A stretch of DNA of 64,000 bases, taken from the NCBI GenBank assembly GCA_000597885.1, contig CP004371.1:1674001-1738000 (forward strand). Direction: 5' to 3'. The notes beneath the pieces are model-generated. The model saw nothing but the letters and a program-made list of their open reading frames with translations, did no database searches and was not told the origin of the DNA. The stretch comes from Flammeovirgaceae bacterium 311. GTDB lineage: Bacteria; Bacteroidota; Bacteroidia; Cytophagales; Cyclobacteriaceae. Positions 19,801 through 27,764 of the stretch are shown here, piece after piece; position 1 is the stretch's first letter; the number at the start of each line of letters is the position of its first letter. The translations under genes were made by a program, and so were the position numbers.

Positions 19801-20479
19801 AGATTATGGAAAAACTGCCTTTAAGGATTTCTTTGTACAGGGGGAACTCGATGATGCCTATAGCCTTAAAAGCGTTGAATTCAGGTCTTCCATCATCAGA
19901 AACAGGGGCAATGGCACCTTTTCGCTAATGCCACTGCCAGTGGAAACGCAGCTGGCACCCGTATCCGGTATATTAAGCAAGGACTTTAACAACGACGGGC
20001 ACCTGGACCTGCTCCTTGTAGGAAATTCCAATGCAACAGAAGTACATACCGGCAGGTACGATGCCTCTATCGGCAACTACCTGGAAGGTGACGGAAAAGG
20101 CAATTTCAAGCCTGTTCCGGCTGGTAAGAGCGGCTTTTTTGTAGATGGAAATGCCAGGGCAATTGCAGAACTGGTAGATCAGCAGGGCCAGTCAATCGTA
20201 CTGGTAAGCCAGTTTTCAGATAAGCTAAAGGTGTTCGCCCCTGCACAACATGCGCCAGTAGCTACCTATAGAGCAGCGCCTGCCGATCAGCGGGCCCTTG
20301 TTTACTTAAAAAATGGCAGAAAAATAAGCCACGAGTTTCAGCATGGCAGTTCATATTTATCGCAGTCCAGCCGTGTGCTGTCCGTTAGTTCCGAAGCCGA
20401 TTCAGTAGTTGTCTGGACCTACTCTGGCGGGAAGAAAACCTTTTCCTACCCTTACACCACCATTGCAGAGAAAAAATAG
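16877..20479 (+). CDS. FG-GAP/VCBS-repeat lipoprotein with ASPIC/UnbV domain
   Basis: The 1200-residue product starts with a lipoprotein signal (lipobox IVSGC). It is built of many FG-GAP/VCBS repeats with calcium-binding loops such as DFNNDGLPDIFF, DINKDGWPDIYV, DYNNDGLADIVV and DYDGDGDLDLFV, which form beta-propellers. At ~545-620 it has an ASPIC/UnbV domain (LGSKISLHY ... LEIRWPDGRRQLLLDVKPNQ), as in CRTAC1-like proteins. Two propeller blocks, one either side of ASPIC, make it a double-length member. It should be an outer-membrane calcium-dependent binding protein. Proteins of this family often sit beside SusCD pairs in Bacteroidota; here it is divergent from one. Confidence 0.85.
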   Translation: MRNVFTPCLLLIFAIVSGCSAENETEAPLFELLTPAQTGVDFINSLSENDSLNVFDFDYMYNGGGVAIGDFNNDGLPDIFFTGNSVSCRLYLNKGDKGTAPMQFEDVTTQAGLHTTQWAEGVALADINNDGLLDIYVSTSSGYKKQPNTNLLFINKGVSDNGIPSFEESAAAWGIADSGYNTQAAFFDYDLDGDLDLYVLSNSVEEYNRNNPKPRQLNGKGKSTDKLYRNNGDNTFTNVSAEAGILIEGYGLGLAISDINKDGWPDIYVANDFVSNDILYMNNGDGTFSNRIRDVIKHQSMNGMGTDVADYNNDGLADIVVVDMMPDKNLRQKSMFANINYDRYMLELSLDYEPQFVRNTLQLNNGFGPNGDLSFSEVGQLAGVYKTDWSWTPLFADFDNDGLKDLFITNGYGKDVTDMDFVAYSTSLRQFGTHEAKLEKIRAEMKKLEEVKAPNFIYKNKGDLTFADKSAAWGFRQASLSNGAAFADLDGDGDLDLVVNNVDEAAFIYRNNAVELSAGNKANFLKLDIIGDSLNRQGLGSKISLHYKNDSSRQMQYYEHYLTRGYKSTVDSRVHFGLGETRQIDTLEIRWPDGRRQLLLDVKPNQLLTLDYANSETTPDTAKRPSVTLAFEDISSSRGMNYKHNAEEFADFKLQLLLPHKHSEGGPGIAVGDINGDGLEDFYVGGSVMHPGTLFLQQQGGSFSQKKLADAGQHDDMGSLFFDADSDGDLDLYIVSGGSRHLAGTAPYQDRLYFNDGSGNFTLNPNALPQMYTSGSVVTAADYDGDGDLDLFVGGRIVPQQYPYPAKSFVLRNEGGTFADATREVCPELEQLGLVTAALWTDVNQDQLPDLIITGEWMPVTILQQEKAAAGKRSFKNITESAGLANTSGWWNSIASGDFDGDGHIDYVAGNLGLNSRYQASVSEPVSVYAKDYDKNGSIDPIMFYYIMGENYPAHPRDALTGQLAYMRGRFTRYADYGKTAFKDFFVQGELDDAYSLKSVEFRSSIIRNRGNGTFSLMPLPVETQLAPVSGILSKDFNNDGHLDLLLVGNSNATEVHTGRYDASIGNYLEGDGKGNFKPVPAGKSGFFVDGNARAIAELVDQQGQSIVLVSQFSDKLKVFAPAQHAPVATYRAAPADQRALVYLKNGRKISHEFQHGSSYLSQSSRVLSVSSEADSVVVWTYSGGKKTFSYPYTTIAEKK

Positions 20480-20775
20480 CAGAAGTCTGGAAAAAGTTAA
20501 TTAAAAGAGCGGGAGATGCAGGCAGGGTGCTTAGATGTGTTTGCGCATATCAGCTTACGCACTGATCACAAAATTAATAGTAATACAAGAATACAGGCGG
20601 AAGCCTTTAACAATAATATCCAAAAGATGCTACAGCTGCACAACGGGCCAGTAGTGAATCCGCCGCATGCCAGGTAAATAGTAGCAAAAACAAATACCGT
20701 CGGCTCTACTCTTTCATCCACAGGGCGAACAATTTACCTCTGTTTGGAATTCCTTTTCCTGATAACAGATTTTTT

Positions 20776-21354
20776 ATGAACCTGAAAAGGCTAAATGCAG
20801 CCGAATTATTTGCACTCTGGCGTGTTGTATCGTTTCCTGTCATTCTATTGCTCATTTACCTGGGAGAAAGACACCTTACTGCCTGGCTGTACATGCTTTT
20901 TTTCTCTACTGATGTGATAGATGGGGTGCTCGCCAGGCTTTTGGATATGGAGAGTGAGCGAAGAGCCCGGCTCGATACACTGGGTGATGTGCTGTATCTG
21001 CTTACCGGTGTGATAGGATATTATGTGTTTGAAAAAAGCCATTTCCAGGAGCACCTGCTGATGCTGTTATCAGTTTTAGGATTGTACCTTGTTCAGCTGA
21101 TATGGGCCATAATGAAATGGGGCAAGCCCAGCACCTACCACACACTGCTGGCTAAACTATCTGCTGTTGTACAGGTGGTATTCCTGGTGTGGGTATTTTT
21201 TTTCGGGGTTTATCAGCCCCTCTTTTACTTCACCATCGCTGTCAGCCTGCTGGATGCCCTTGAGGATATCATCATCACGATTCTGCTCAATAAACGGAAA
21301 TCAAATATTCTGGGCCTGCCCTGGATATTAATGCAAAAAGATAAAGAGGCTTAA
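20776..21354 (+). CDS. CDP-alcohol phosphatidyltransferase family protein
   Basis: This 192-residue integral membrane protein carries the CDP-alcohol transferase motif in the form DVIDGVLARLLDMESERR followed by ARLDTLGD at ~residues 55-80. The conserved aspartates (DxxDG, DxxxD) are present, but the Gly usually found four residues before the third Asp is replaced by Arg. Five or six membrane segments follow. Members join a CDP-diacylglycerol or similar donor to an alcohol such as glycerol-phosphate, inositol or serine to make phospholipid headgroups; which alcohol is used cannot be told. The gene is preceded by a 296-bp gap in which I see no feature. Confidence 0.82.
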   Translation: MNLKRLNAAELFALWRVVSFPVILLLIYLGERHLTAWLYMLFFSTDVIDGVLARLLDMESERRARLDTLGDVLYLLTGVIGYYVFEKSHFQEHLLMLLSVLGLYLVQLIWAIMKWGKPSTYHTLLAKLSAVVQVVFLVWVFFFGVYQPLFYFTIAVSLLDALEDIIITILLNKRKSNILGLPWILMQKDKEA

Positions 21355-21431
21355 ACCGCTGATCGTTTCTACAGCGGGCGATGATCAGAAACTATCGCTA
21401 AATTGCAGATCAGCAAAAAATTAGGAATTAC

Positions 21432-21665
21432 ATGCGCATCATTAAGGAAATACCCCTCCCCGATCTGAAGGTTACCATCTTTAGCTGGAACAACAAATAC
21501 TTGGTAAAGCTGGAGCAGGGCCTGCTGGAGCAAACCTTTAAAGTACCTGAAACTGAAATAAGCAGTGAGCAGGAGCTGGAAGTATTGCTCAGTGATGAAT
21601 TCCTGAACAAGGCTCGCCAGCGCTTCCGAGAGATGATGGCTGATCTGCAGGCAGCCCTGTTCTAA
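21432..21665 (+). CDS. Small conserved protein of unknown function
   Basis: A 77-residue soluble protein, acidic and lacking signal or membrane segments. The sequence (MRIIKEIPLPDLKVTIFSWN ... FLNKARQRFREMMADLQAAL) looks like a compact beta-beta-alpha domain of the kind conserved in Cytophagales genomes. No function is known to me. It is 77 bases after the phosphatidyltransferase and may share its transcript. Confidence 0.7.
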   Translation: MRIIKEIPLPDLKVTIFSWNNKYLVKLEQGLLEQTFKVPETEISSEQELEVLLSDEFLNKARQRFREMMADLQAALF

Positions 21666-21707
21666 TCCTGCCTGCTCAGGTCCGGCCTGTTCAGGTCAGG
21701 AATTTTA
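21666..21707. terminator. Possible terminator between convergent genes
   Basis: TCCTG-CCTG (21666-21674) can pair with CAGG-T-CAGGA (21692-21701), followed by ATTTTA on the plus strand. The right arm overlaps the stop codon of the leftward gene, so its role is uncertain. Confidence 0.35.
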
Positions 21708-22947
21708 CAGAAATCAGGGTAATATCATCGTTGATTTCGCCTGCAGTCCACTCCAGCTTAAGAGCAACCATATTCTGTATAATTGCTTCGGCAGAGTATG
21801 GCGCACTTTGCAGAAAACGCTGTTGCACTGGCTCAATCCCCATTGGCTTATGGTCCTTGTTAAAGAGTTCTATCAAGCCATCGGAGAGTAGCAGTATGCC
21901 ATCTCCCTTTTTCACGTGCAGAATCTCTGTCTGGATCTCAAAGGCAATACTGGAGCCCATGAACGGCCCTTTGAACACATGGATATCAACCTTTTCTTCT
22001 GCTGCAGAATAATGCAGCAGGGGAGGCATACCGGAAGAGGAAATGGTAACTTCGTTACCGCGGATACGCAGCAGCGTGAGGCCCATGTACAGATTGCGCA
22101 CCTTCAGGTTTCGGATACCATCCGACATCTGCCTTAACAAATCTGCGGGCTCCATCTGGTGGCCAAAGGTATGGAAGTAACTTTTAGCCACTGCCACCAC
22201 GGTACCGGCCATTACTCCATGCCCTGTAGCATCGCCAATAATGATGTAAAAATCACCGTTTTCTGTTTCCAGGTAATCGTAGTAATCGCCTCCTACTTCT
22301 GCATAGGTTTGCAGGTACATCTGCATTTGCATGTTTGAAAGCGTTGGGGGCTTCACGGGAAGCATGGAAAGCTGCAGGCGTTTGGCCGCTTCAATTTCTT
22401 CGGCCTTGCGTTTATTTTCCTGCTCAATGTCTATCATGGTAATGGAAGCCTGCAGCTGCATACGGATAAGCTCACGCTGCCTTTCTTCCAGTAACATTTT
22501 GGCTTCACGCAACTGGCGGTTTTTCTCTACCAGCTCCTGCTTGCGCTTTTCTTCCTGCTCCTTTTCCTTAGCCCTTAAAACAGCATTTTTTACGGTGGTG
22601 TAAAAATCCGGCCCTATGCCTGACTTTTGCACATAATCATAGGCACCGGCTTTAAAAGCCCGGGCAGCGATTACCTCATTTCCGGAACCGGTCATAAAAA
22701 TAATACACAGCTGGTGGTTGAACTCCTGCTGTAAAAGGCCAAGTGCCTGCAGGCCATCCATATCCGGCAGCATATAATCCAGCAAAACACAATCAGGCCT
22801 GTTCTGGTGCAGTGCACTGAATGCTTCTGCTATGGTAGATGTTTCTTCAAATGTCACATCACTGCCATTACCAGAAGCTCCCTTCAGAATAAAGCGCTTC
22901 AGGGCTTCCCTGTCTTCCCGGTTATCGTCTATAATTAGAAAGTGCAT
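21691..22947 (-). CDS. Response regulator with PP2C-type (SpoIIE/RsbU) phosphatase output
   Basis: The 418-residue protein has an N-terminal receiver domain (phospho-acceptor Asp-57 in CVLLDYMLPDMDG), a coiled-coil linker rich in Lys/Glu (~125-195), and a SpoIIE/RsbU PP2C-type phosphatase domain (~200-418) with GGDYYDYLETENGDF, IGDATGHGVMAG, LLLSDGLIEL and a closing NDDITLISV. Such proteins dephosphorylate anti-anti-sigma factors or other Ser/Thr-phosphorylated targets when the receiver is phosphorylated. It is the third gene of the phytochrome operon, 9 bases after the receiver gene. No anti-sigma or STAS partner lies in the window. Confidence 0.9.
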   Translation of the reverse strand: MHFLIIDDNREDREALKRFILKGASGNGSDVTFEETSTIAEAFSALHQNRPDCVLLDYMLPDMDGLQALGLLQQEFNHQLCIIFMTGSGNEVIAARAFKAGAYDYVQKSGIGPDFYTTVKNAVLRAKEKEQEEKRKQELVEKNRQLREAKMLLEERQRELIRMQLQASITMIDIEQENKRKAEEIEAAKRLQLSMLPVKPPTLSNMQMQMYLQTYAEVGGDYYDYLETENGDFYIIIGDATGHGVMAGTVVAVAKSYFHTFGHQMEPADLLRQMSDGIRNLKVRNLYMGLTLLRIRGNEVTISSSGMPPLLHYSAAEEKVDIHVFKGPFMGSSIAFEIQTEILHVKKGDGILLLSDGLIELFNKDHKPMGIEPVQQRFLQSAPYSAEAIIQNMVALKLEWTAGEINDDITLISVKFLT

Positions 22948-22956
22948 AGGTTCCGT

Positions 22957-23397
22957 TTATGCTATATGTTCTACCTTGAAGGGAGTCACAGCAACCTCAA
23001 GCCAGTATTTTTTTATTTCTTGTACAACATTTAAAAACTCATCAAACTGCTGGGGTTTGCACAAATAACTGTTGGCACCCCTGCGGTAGCTCTCATGAAT
23101 ATCCTGAAGATTACAGGAAGTTGTGAGCACCACCACCGGTATTCTTTTAAGCACCGGCCTTTTCTTTATCCAATCCAGAAACGTTAAGCCGTCCATAAAA
23201 GGCAGGTTCAGGTCCAGCAGGATCAGTAGCGGGTAAAGATCTACCGGCTTATCTTCTACTGAAGTAAGATATTCGGCGGCGGCCCTACCATCAGCAAAGT
23301 GCATTACCCTTTCCCGAACACTGCATTTATTAAATGCACGCTGCAGAATAGAGAAGTCTTCTTCGCTGTCTTCTATTACCATTATATATGGTTTCAT
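22957..23397 (-). CDS. Stand-alone response regulator (Rcp1-like)
   Basis: The 146-residue protein is a lone receiver domain: acidic pair at Glu-9/Asp-10, phospho-acceptor Asp-62 (LLDLNLPFMDG), Thr/Ser switch (VVLTTS) and the conserved Lys in YLCKPQ. It lacks a DNA-binding output and resembles the Rcp1 class that accepts phosphate from phytochrome kinases. It lies 23 bases downstream of the phytochrome gene and 9 bases before the receiver-PP2C gene, so it may be a phosphate shuttle or sink in that pathway. Confidence 0.9.
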   Translation of the reverse strand: MKPYIMVIEDSEEDFSILQRAFNKCSVRERVMHFADGRAAAEYLTSVEDKPVDLYPLLILLDLNLPFMDGLTFLDWIKKRPVLKRIPVVVLTTSCNLQDIHESYRRGANSYLCKPQQFDEFLNVVQEIKKYWLEVAVTPFKVEHIA

Positions 23398-23420
23398 TCA
23401 TGCTTCAGTTTCCAAAGATC

Positions 23421-25721
23421 TTATTCCTGCAAAGAGAAAAAGAAGGTTGTGCCTTCACCCCTTCCGGATTCCAGCCAGATTTCGCCCCCATGTCTTTCCA
23501 CCAGTTTTTTTACAATTGTCAGCCCTACGCCTGTGCCGCCTCCAAAATGCTGGCGGGCATGCAGCCTTCTGAAGATATTAAAAACTGCACCAAAATGCTG
23601 CTCATCTATTCCAATACCATTGTCCTTTATAAAAAAGACCAGGCGGCTCTCCTTATGCTTAGGGCGTTCATCTGTAAACCAGCCTACTACTATCTTTACC
23701 TCTTCGTTATCATTGTACTTAATGGCATTCGACAGCAGGTTCTGAAAGATCTCATGTACCAGCAGAGCATCGCACTCCACTACCGGCAAAGACTCTGCAA
23801 TTGTAATGCCAACCTTTTTGTCTTCCAAGCGCACCAGCAGGGAATCTTTCACTCCTTCTAAAACTTTGTTCAGGTCTACTGGGGATTTCTGAATATCGGC
23901 ACGCCCTAAACGAGAATAGTGCATGAGGGAATCTATTAACTGCTCCATACGCAAAGTCAGGCGCATGAGGGTAGTTAACTTATCCTTACCTGCCGAATCA
24001 AGCTGATCATAATAATCTTCCAGTAAAAACTGGCTGTAGTTATGAATACCGCGCAGGGGTTCCTTTAAATCATGAGAGGCAATATAGGCAAAAGAGTCGA
24101 GTTCACTATTGCTCCGCTCCAGTTCCTTGTTTAAACGGGCCAGAATACCAGCCCTTAGCTTAAGTTCTCCGGAAGTTCGCAGGACCACATCTACCAGCAT
24201 GCCCCTTATTTCTTTTGCAGCCTGCTCTTCTACCGTTTTCCAGGGCAGCGAAGCACCACTCACCTCCTCAGACCATATGGCAAAAGACTTCCGCGGACTT
24301 AAGTGCGGAATACTGTCTGCCCCCACCTCTACTGCTTTATCCGGACGCCCGGCCCAGCGTACTGTTTCTATTACCTCCGGCCTGAACCAAAGAATATATT
24401 CTCTTTGTGTTCGGGAAATACTAACGGCCAGCAAACCACTGGCTTTGTCTTTAAAAGCTGCCGCTGCAGGGTATAAGCCAGAAAGAGTTCTGGAGCTGAA
24501 CACATCCTCCTGCACCTCTTTCTGAAGCCATGCCGTTAGCTGCATAATCTGCTCTTGAGTAGGCGTATCTCCCAGCGTATAAAAATCATCGCCAAAGCAA
24601 ATGGCACAGCCACTGCAGGAAACCAGGTCTTTGATGGTAGGATTTTGATCCCGCAGGCTAACAGTATAATTCTCTGCCTGCGACATGCGCTCCAGCAGCT
24701 TAGCCTGCACATCCCGGATGTAGCTACGATAGCTTTCATCTTCAATCCGCAACTTATCATTCAGTATGGAAGAAAAGCTGCGGCCAAGCAGATAACACGC
24801 CTCCTGCAGGGCGTAGGGAATCTGGTAAGGCTCCTGATGATGACAGGCAAACAAGCCCCACAACCTGCCATTCAGGATAATAGACACAGACATTGAAGCC
24901 TGCACCCCCATGTTCTCCAGGTACTGCAGATGAATGGGTGAAACGCTTCTTAACACACTTAGGGCCAGGTTAAGTGGCCTGTCGTTAACAGGATTTTCCC
25001 GGGGCACAAGGGCAACAGGTTCATAGTGTATGGCAGGTATGAGCCTAACAGGGTTATGGAGGTAGAGCAATCTTGCCTGTTTTGGAATATCAGAGGCAGG
25101 GTAATGCAGCCCCATATACGGATCCAGCTGGCTGTCCAGGGCCTCTCCTACCACTTCTCCATGGTCGTCATCATGAAACTGGTATACCATCACCCTATGG
25201 AAACCTGTGATTTCCTTAATTGCTTCAGCAGCATGCTGGCAAAGCTGGCTTACTCCTGCACTTGCCTGAAGCTTCTGCAATACCTGGCTATACTGGGCAA
25301 CCGTAGTATTTTTTTGTACTGGCTGGCAAGTCAGAATCTCCAGTACGATACACCCTTCATTACGGTGCATCACTGCTTCGCAGGGTTCCTCAAACTCTTT
25401 CAGCCTAAGTTTAAAGTTTTGCTGATAGGTGAGTGAAGCAAGCCTGCGGCTTATTTCATCAGCCAGTGTTTCTCCAATTACCTCCTGCAGCTTTTTTCCG
25501 AGCAAATATGCGTTCCTAAGACCAAAAAAATCTTCTGCATTTTCACTTAACTGACAAATATTCAGGCTTTCATCCAGCACCAGGAGTATACCGTGTGGCT
25601 GTATGCCTCCCGGTATATGTATAGGTTCACGGTCGCAATTAGTCAGGTCTACTGCTCCCTCAAAGCCAGGCGCCTGATCTTCAAAAAGTTTAAATACTTT
25701 ATCTGGCTGCATAAATTTCAA
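23421..25721 (-). CDS. bphP: Bacteriophytochrome histidine kinase
   Basis: The 766-residue protein has the full PAS-GAF-PHY-HisKA-HATPase order. The biliverdin-attachment Cys-29 is in DLTNCDREPIHIPGGIQPHG. The GAF chromophore pocket has DPYMGLHYPASDIP. The PHY tongue carries PRKSF (PRxSF motif). The HisKA phospho-acceptor His-550 is in ASHDLKEPLRG. The ATPase has NLLSNAIKY, DNGIGI and GGGTGVGLTIV boxes. It is therefore a complete red/far-red photoreceptor kinase. It probably phosphorylates the receiver encoded next. No heme oxygenase to make biliverdin is in the window. A -7 box TATATTTG (minus strand) lies 56 bases upstream. Confidence 0.96.
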   Translation of the reverse strand: MKFMQPDKVFKLFEDQAPGFEGAVDLTNCDREPIHIPGGIQPHGILLVLDESLNICQLSENAEDFFGLRNAYLLGKKLQEVIGETLADEISRRLASLTYQQNFKLRLKEFEEPCEAVMHRNEGCIVLEILTCQPVQKNTTVAQYSQVLQKLQASAGVSQLCQHAAEAIKEITGFHRVMVYQFHDDDHGEVVGEALDSQLDPYMGLHYPASDIPKQARLLYLHNPVRLIPAIHYEPVALVPRENPVNDRPLNLALSVLRSVSPIHLQYLENMGVQASMSVSIILNGRLWGLFACHHQEPYQIPYALQEACYLLGRSFSSILNDKLRIEDESYRSYIRDVQAKLLERMSQAENYTVSLRDQNPTIKDLVSCSGCAICFGDDFYTLGDTPTQEQIMQLTAWLQKEVQEDVFSSRTLSGLYPAAAAFKDKASGLLAVSISRTQREYILWFRPEVIETVRWAGRPDKAVEVGADSIPHLSPRKSFAIWSEEVSGASLPWKTVEEQAAKEIRGMLVDVVLRTSGELKLRAGILARLNKELERSNSELDSFAYIASHDLKEPLRGIHNYSQFLLEDYYDQLDSAGKDKLTTLMRLTLRMEQLIDSLMHYSRLGRADIQKSPVDLNKVLEGVKDSLLVRLEDKKVGITIAESLPVVECDALLVHEIFQNLLSNAIKYNDNEEVKIVVGWFTDERPKHKESRLVFFIKDNGIGIDEQHFGAVFNIFRRLHARQHFGGGTGVGLTIVKKLVERHGGEIWLESGRGEGTTFFFSLQE

Positions 25722-26083
25722 AAAGTAATACCGGGGAACAGTCTTTTCCCATGTATTAAAATTAACAATGAATAATCAAATATAACATAAAAATAAATGT
25801 CTTTCGGACAGGCATAAAATCCGCACTTTTCCGGTGCCGGTGTAAGTCAGTCTGACTTTAACTTTATTACCCAAACGCTATTCTATTGCTGTGAACCCAA
25901 GCATCAGCTTAGCGCAGTAGGTTCTGCATAAAGGAAGCTGTCCCTACCATAATTCCACCTGGAGAAGGCGGAATGCGTAGGTGGGTTATTGGTTCGAAAC
26001 TGTAGCTGAAAGGGATACAGTTCTGTATTGCAGACTAAGGGCAATTCCAGGTGGTACAGAAGTGAGGGAGGCCACAAAAAATC
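25722..26083. other. Intergenic region with a possible structured element
   Basis: Besides the bphP -7 box, this 362-bp gap holds several inverted repeats: CCTAC + ATTCC pairing with GGAAT + GTAGG (25943-25981), AACTGTA / TACAGTT (25998-26022), and CCACCTGG (25955-25962) with CCAGGTGG (26047-26054). They could be alternative folds of one RNA or chance. No coding frame convinces. Confidence 0.3.
25777..25784 (-). promoter_or_regulatory. Candidate -7 box of the phytochrome operon
   Basis: TATATTTG on the minus strand matches TAnnTTTG exactly and is 56 bases before the bphP start. No TTTG is found at the usual 18-21-base distance, so the upstream element is weak or an activator is needed. Confidence 0.4.
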
Positions 26084-26989
26084 TTAATAACCGAATACAG
26101 AAAACGCTTCCCGTACCGTATTACAATGTGCATCGATTAGCTCTGGCAGCGAGCTGTGATAACCTCCGCCCAGCGTAACTACAAGCGGCAGACTGTTATT
26201 GCGGCAATAACGGAGCACCAGTCTGTCGCGCTGCTGGCAGGCTGCTTTACTAAGCGAAAGTCTGCCCAGTTTATCACCGGCCAGCACATCCACACCTGCC
26301 TGATAAAGCATGATATCGGGCCTGAACTGTGATACTACGTGCTGCAGCTCCTCCTCCAGCAGTTGCAGGTATGCCTTATCACCGGTACCAGAAGCCAGGG
26401 CTACATCCCGGTCAGATACTTCCTTCCTTAGCGGGTAGTTATGCTGGCAGTGCATGCTGAAGGTAAACACCCGGGGCTCCTGCTGAAAAATGCTAGCAGT
26501 GCCGTTTCCCTGGTGTACATCAAGATCCAGGATAAGCACCCGCCTGCGGGGAGCCTGGTGCAGCAGCCAGGCGGCTGCTACAGCAAGATCGTTCAGGAGG
26601 CAGAATCCCTCTGGCCTGTCGGCAAAGGCATGATGGGTTCCGCCTCCCAGGTGAATGCCAATACCATCTTTCAGGGCATGCCCGGCACTGATCAGGGTAC
26701 AATGCACACTGTTTTGTGCTCGCAGCACGGTTTCCGGCACCAGCGGCAGGCCCAGCTCACGCACTGCTTTTGGCGGCAGGGCCAGTGCTTTGGCAGCCTG
26801 CCAGTATTCGGGGGTATGTACGCGCACAATATGCGCTTCCGGACATAGGCCGGGGTCCAGTAACTGCTCCGGCTGCACCAGCCCTTCGTACAGGAGCTGC
26901 TCCCGTACCAGTGCATATTTGGCTATAGGAAAGCGGTGGTTCCCGGGTAGTGCAGGGTAGTATTGTCCGGTGTAGGTAAGCTGCAGCAC
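26084..26989 (-). CDS. Histone deacetylase-like (AcuC/HDAC11-type) deacetylase
   Basis: The 301-residue protein is a single HDAC-fold domain. The catalytic His pair is His-119/His-120 in GGGTHHAF, the zinc ligands Asp-157 and His-159 are in DLDVHQGNGT, and a further metal Asp is in AGVDVLAGDKLGRLSLS. This pattern is closest to the class IV (HDAC11-like) bacterial proteins. It probably removes acyl groups from lysines or small amines; the natural substrate is unknown. The start is GTG, one base after the stop of the enoyl-CoA hydratase gene, so translation is likely coupled. Confidence 0.92.
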   Translation of the reverse strand: MLQLTYTGQYYPALPGNHRFPIAKYALVREQLLYEGLVQPEQLLDPGLCPEAHIVRVHTPEYWQAAKALALPPKAVRELGLPLVPETVLRAQNSVHCTLISAGHALKDGIGIHLGGGTHHAFADRPEGFCLLNDLAVAAAWLLHQAPRRRVLILDLDVHQGNGTASIFQQEPRVFTFSMHCQHNYPLRKEVSDRDVALASGTGDKAYLQLLEEELQHVVSQFRPDIMLYQAGVDVLAGDKLGRLSLSKAACQQRDRLVLRYCRNNSLPLVVTLGGGYHSSLPELIDAHCNTVREAFSVFGY

Positions 26990-26990
26990 C

Positions 26991-27764
26991 CTACCACTGC
27001 AGGTTTTCCTTGTTCAGAAAAGAGGAAATTCCCCTGCGACAATCTGCTGTTGCGCGCGCTTCGGCATTTTTGGCTGCAGCATACTGCAGGGCTTCTTCCA
27101 GAGGCAGCTCCTGCACCCTGGCGATCATTTCTTTGGTGAGCGCCATAGACTGGCCGCTGTTTTGCGTGCAAAGCATTTGCGCATATGCACTTACATGATG
27201 GTTTAACTGCTCCGCAGGTACCACCTCATTAATAAGCCCCCACTGTGCTGCTTTTTCGGCTGTAATAAGCTGACCACCCAGCAGCAATTCTTTTGCCCTG
27301 CCCTCTCCTATTTTACGCAGTAAAAAAACCTTAACAATGGCAGGTATAAAACCAATTTTCACCTCGGTATAGCCAAACTTTGCTTCAGGCACGGAAAAAG
27401 AAAAATCACAGACAGTTGCCAGACCACAGCCTCCGGCCAGTGCATGCCCATTAATGGCAGCAATCACAGGTTTGTTTAAGGTATAGATCTGCTGAAACAG
27501 CTGCATCAGGTGCTGGCTGTCGGCCAGGTTTTCTTCGAAAGTATTGTTTTGAAGCTGCTGAAGGTAGGCTAAATCTGCGCCGGCACAAAAGGCTTTTCCC
27601 TCTCCGCCCAGCACTACTACTTTTACCCCTGCATCTGCTGCTGCCTGCCCAAAAGCCTGCTTCAGTTCAGCAACTGTTTGGGCATTTAGGGCATTGCGTT
27701 TCTCAGGAAGGTTTAGCGTGATGTAGGCTACGCGCTCTTGCGTGTTGTAATGTATGGAGGTCAT
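26991..27764 (-). CDS. Enoyl-CoA hydratase/isomerase family protein
   Basis: This 257-residue crotonase-fold protein has the CoA-binding and oxyanion-hole segments GEGKAFCAGADLAYLQ (~54-70) and INGHALAGGCGLATVCD (~100-116). FGYTEVKIGFIPA supplies a Glu at a typical catalytic position. It hydrates or isomerises an acyl-CoA double bond; the specific substrate (fatty acid, methylglutaconyl-CoA or another) is not clear. Its start overlaps the comEC stop by four bases, and its stop is one base from the HDAC-like start, so the three genes form one operon. Confidence 0.88.
   Translation of the reverse strand: MTSIHYNTQERVAYITLNLPEKRNALNAQTVAELKQAFGQAAADAGVKVVVLGGEGKAFCAGADLAYLQQLQNNTFEENLADSQHLMQLFQQIYTLNKPVIAAINGHALAGGCGLATVCDFSFSVPEAKFGYTEVKIGFIPAIVKVFLLRKIGEGRAKELLLGGQLITAEKAAQWGLINEVVPAEQLNHHVSAYAQMLCTQNSGQSMALTKEMIARVQELPLEEALQYAAAKNAEARATADCRRGISSFLNKENLQW

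Noticed and set aside
25800-25900. Possible cobalamin riboswitch before bphP
   Set aside because: GC-rich inverted bits such as CCGGTGCCGG are present, but no B12-box or conserved core was found.
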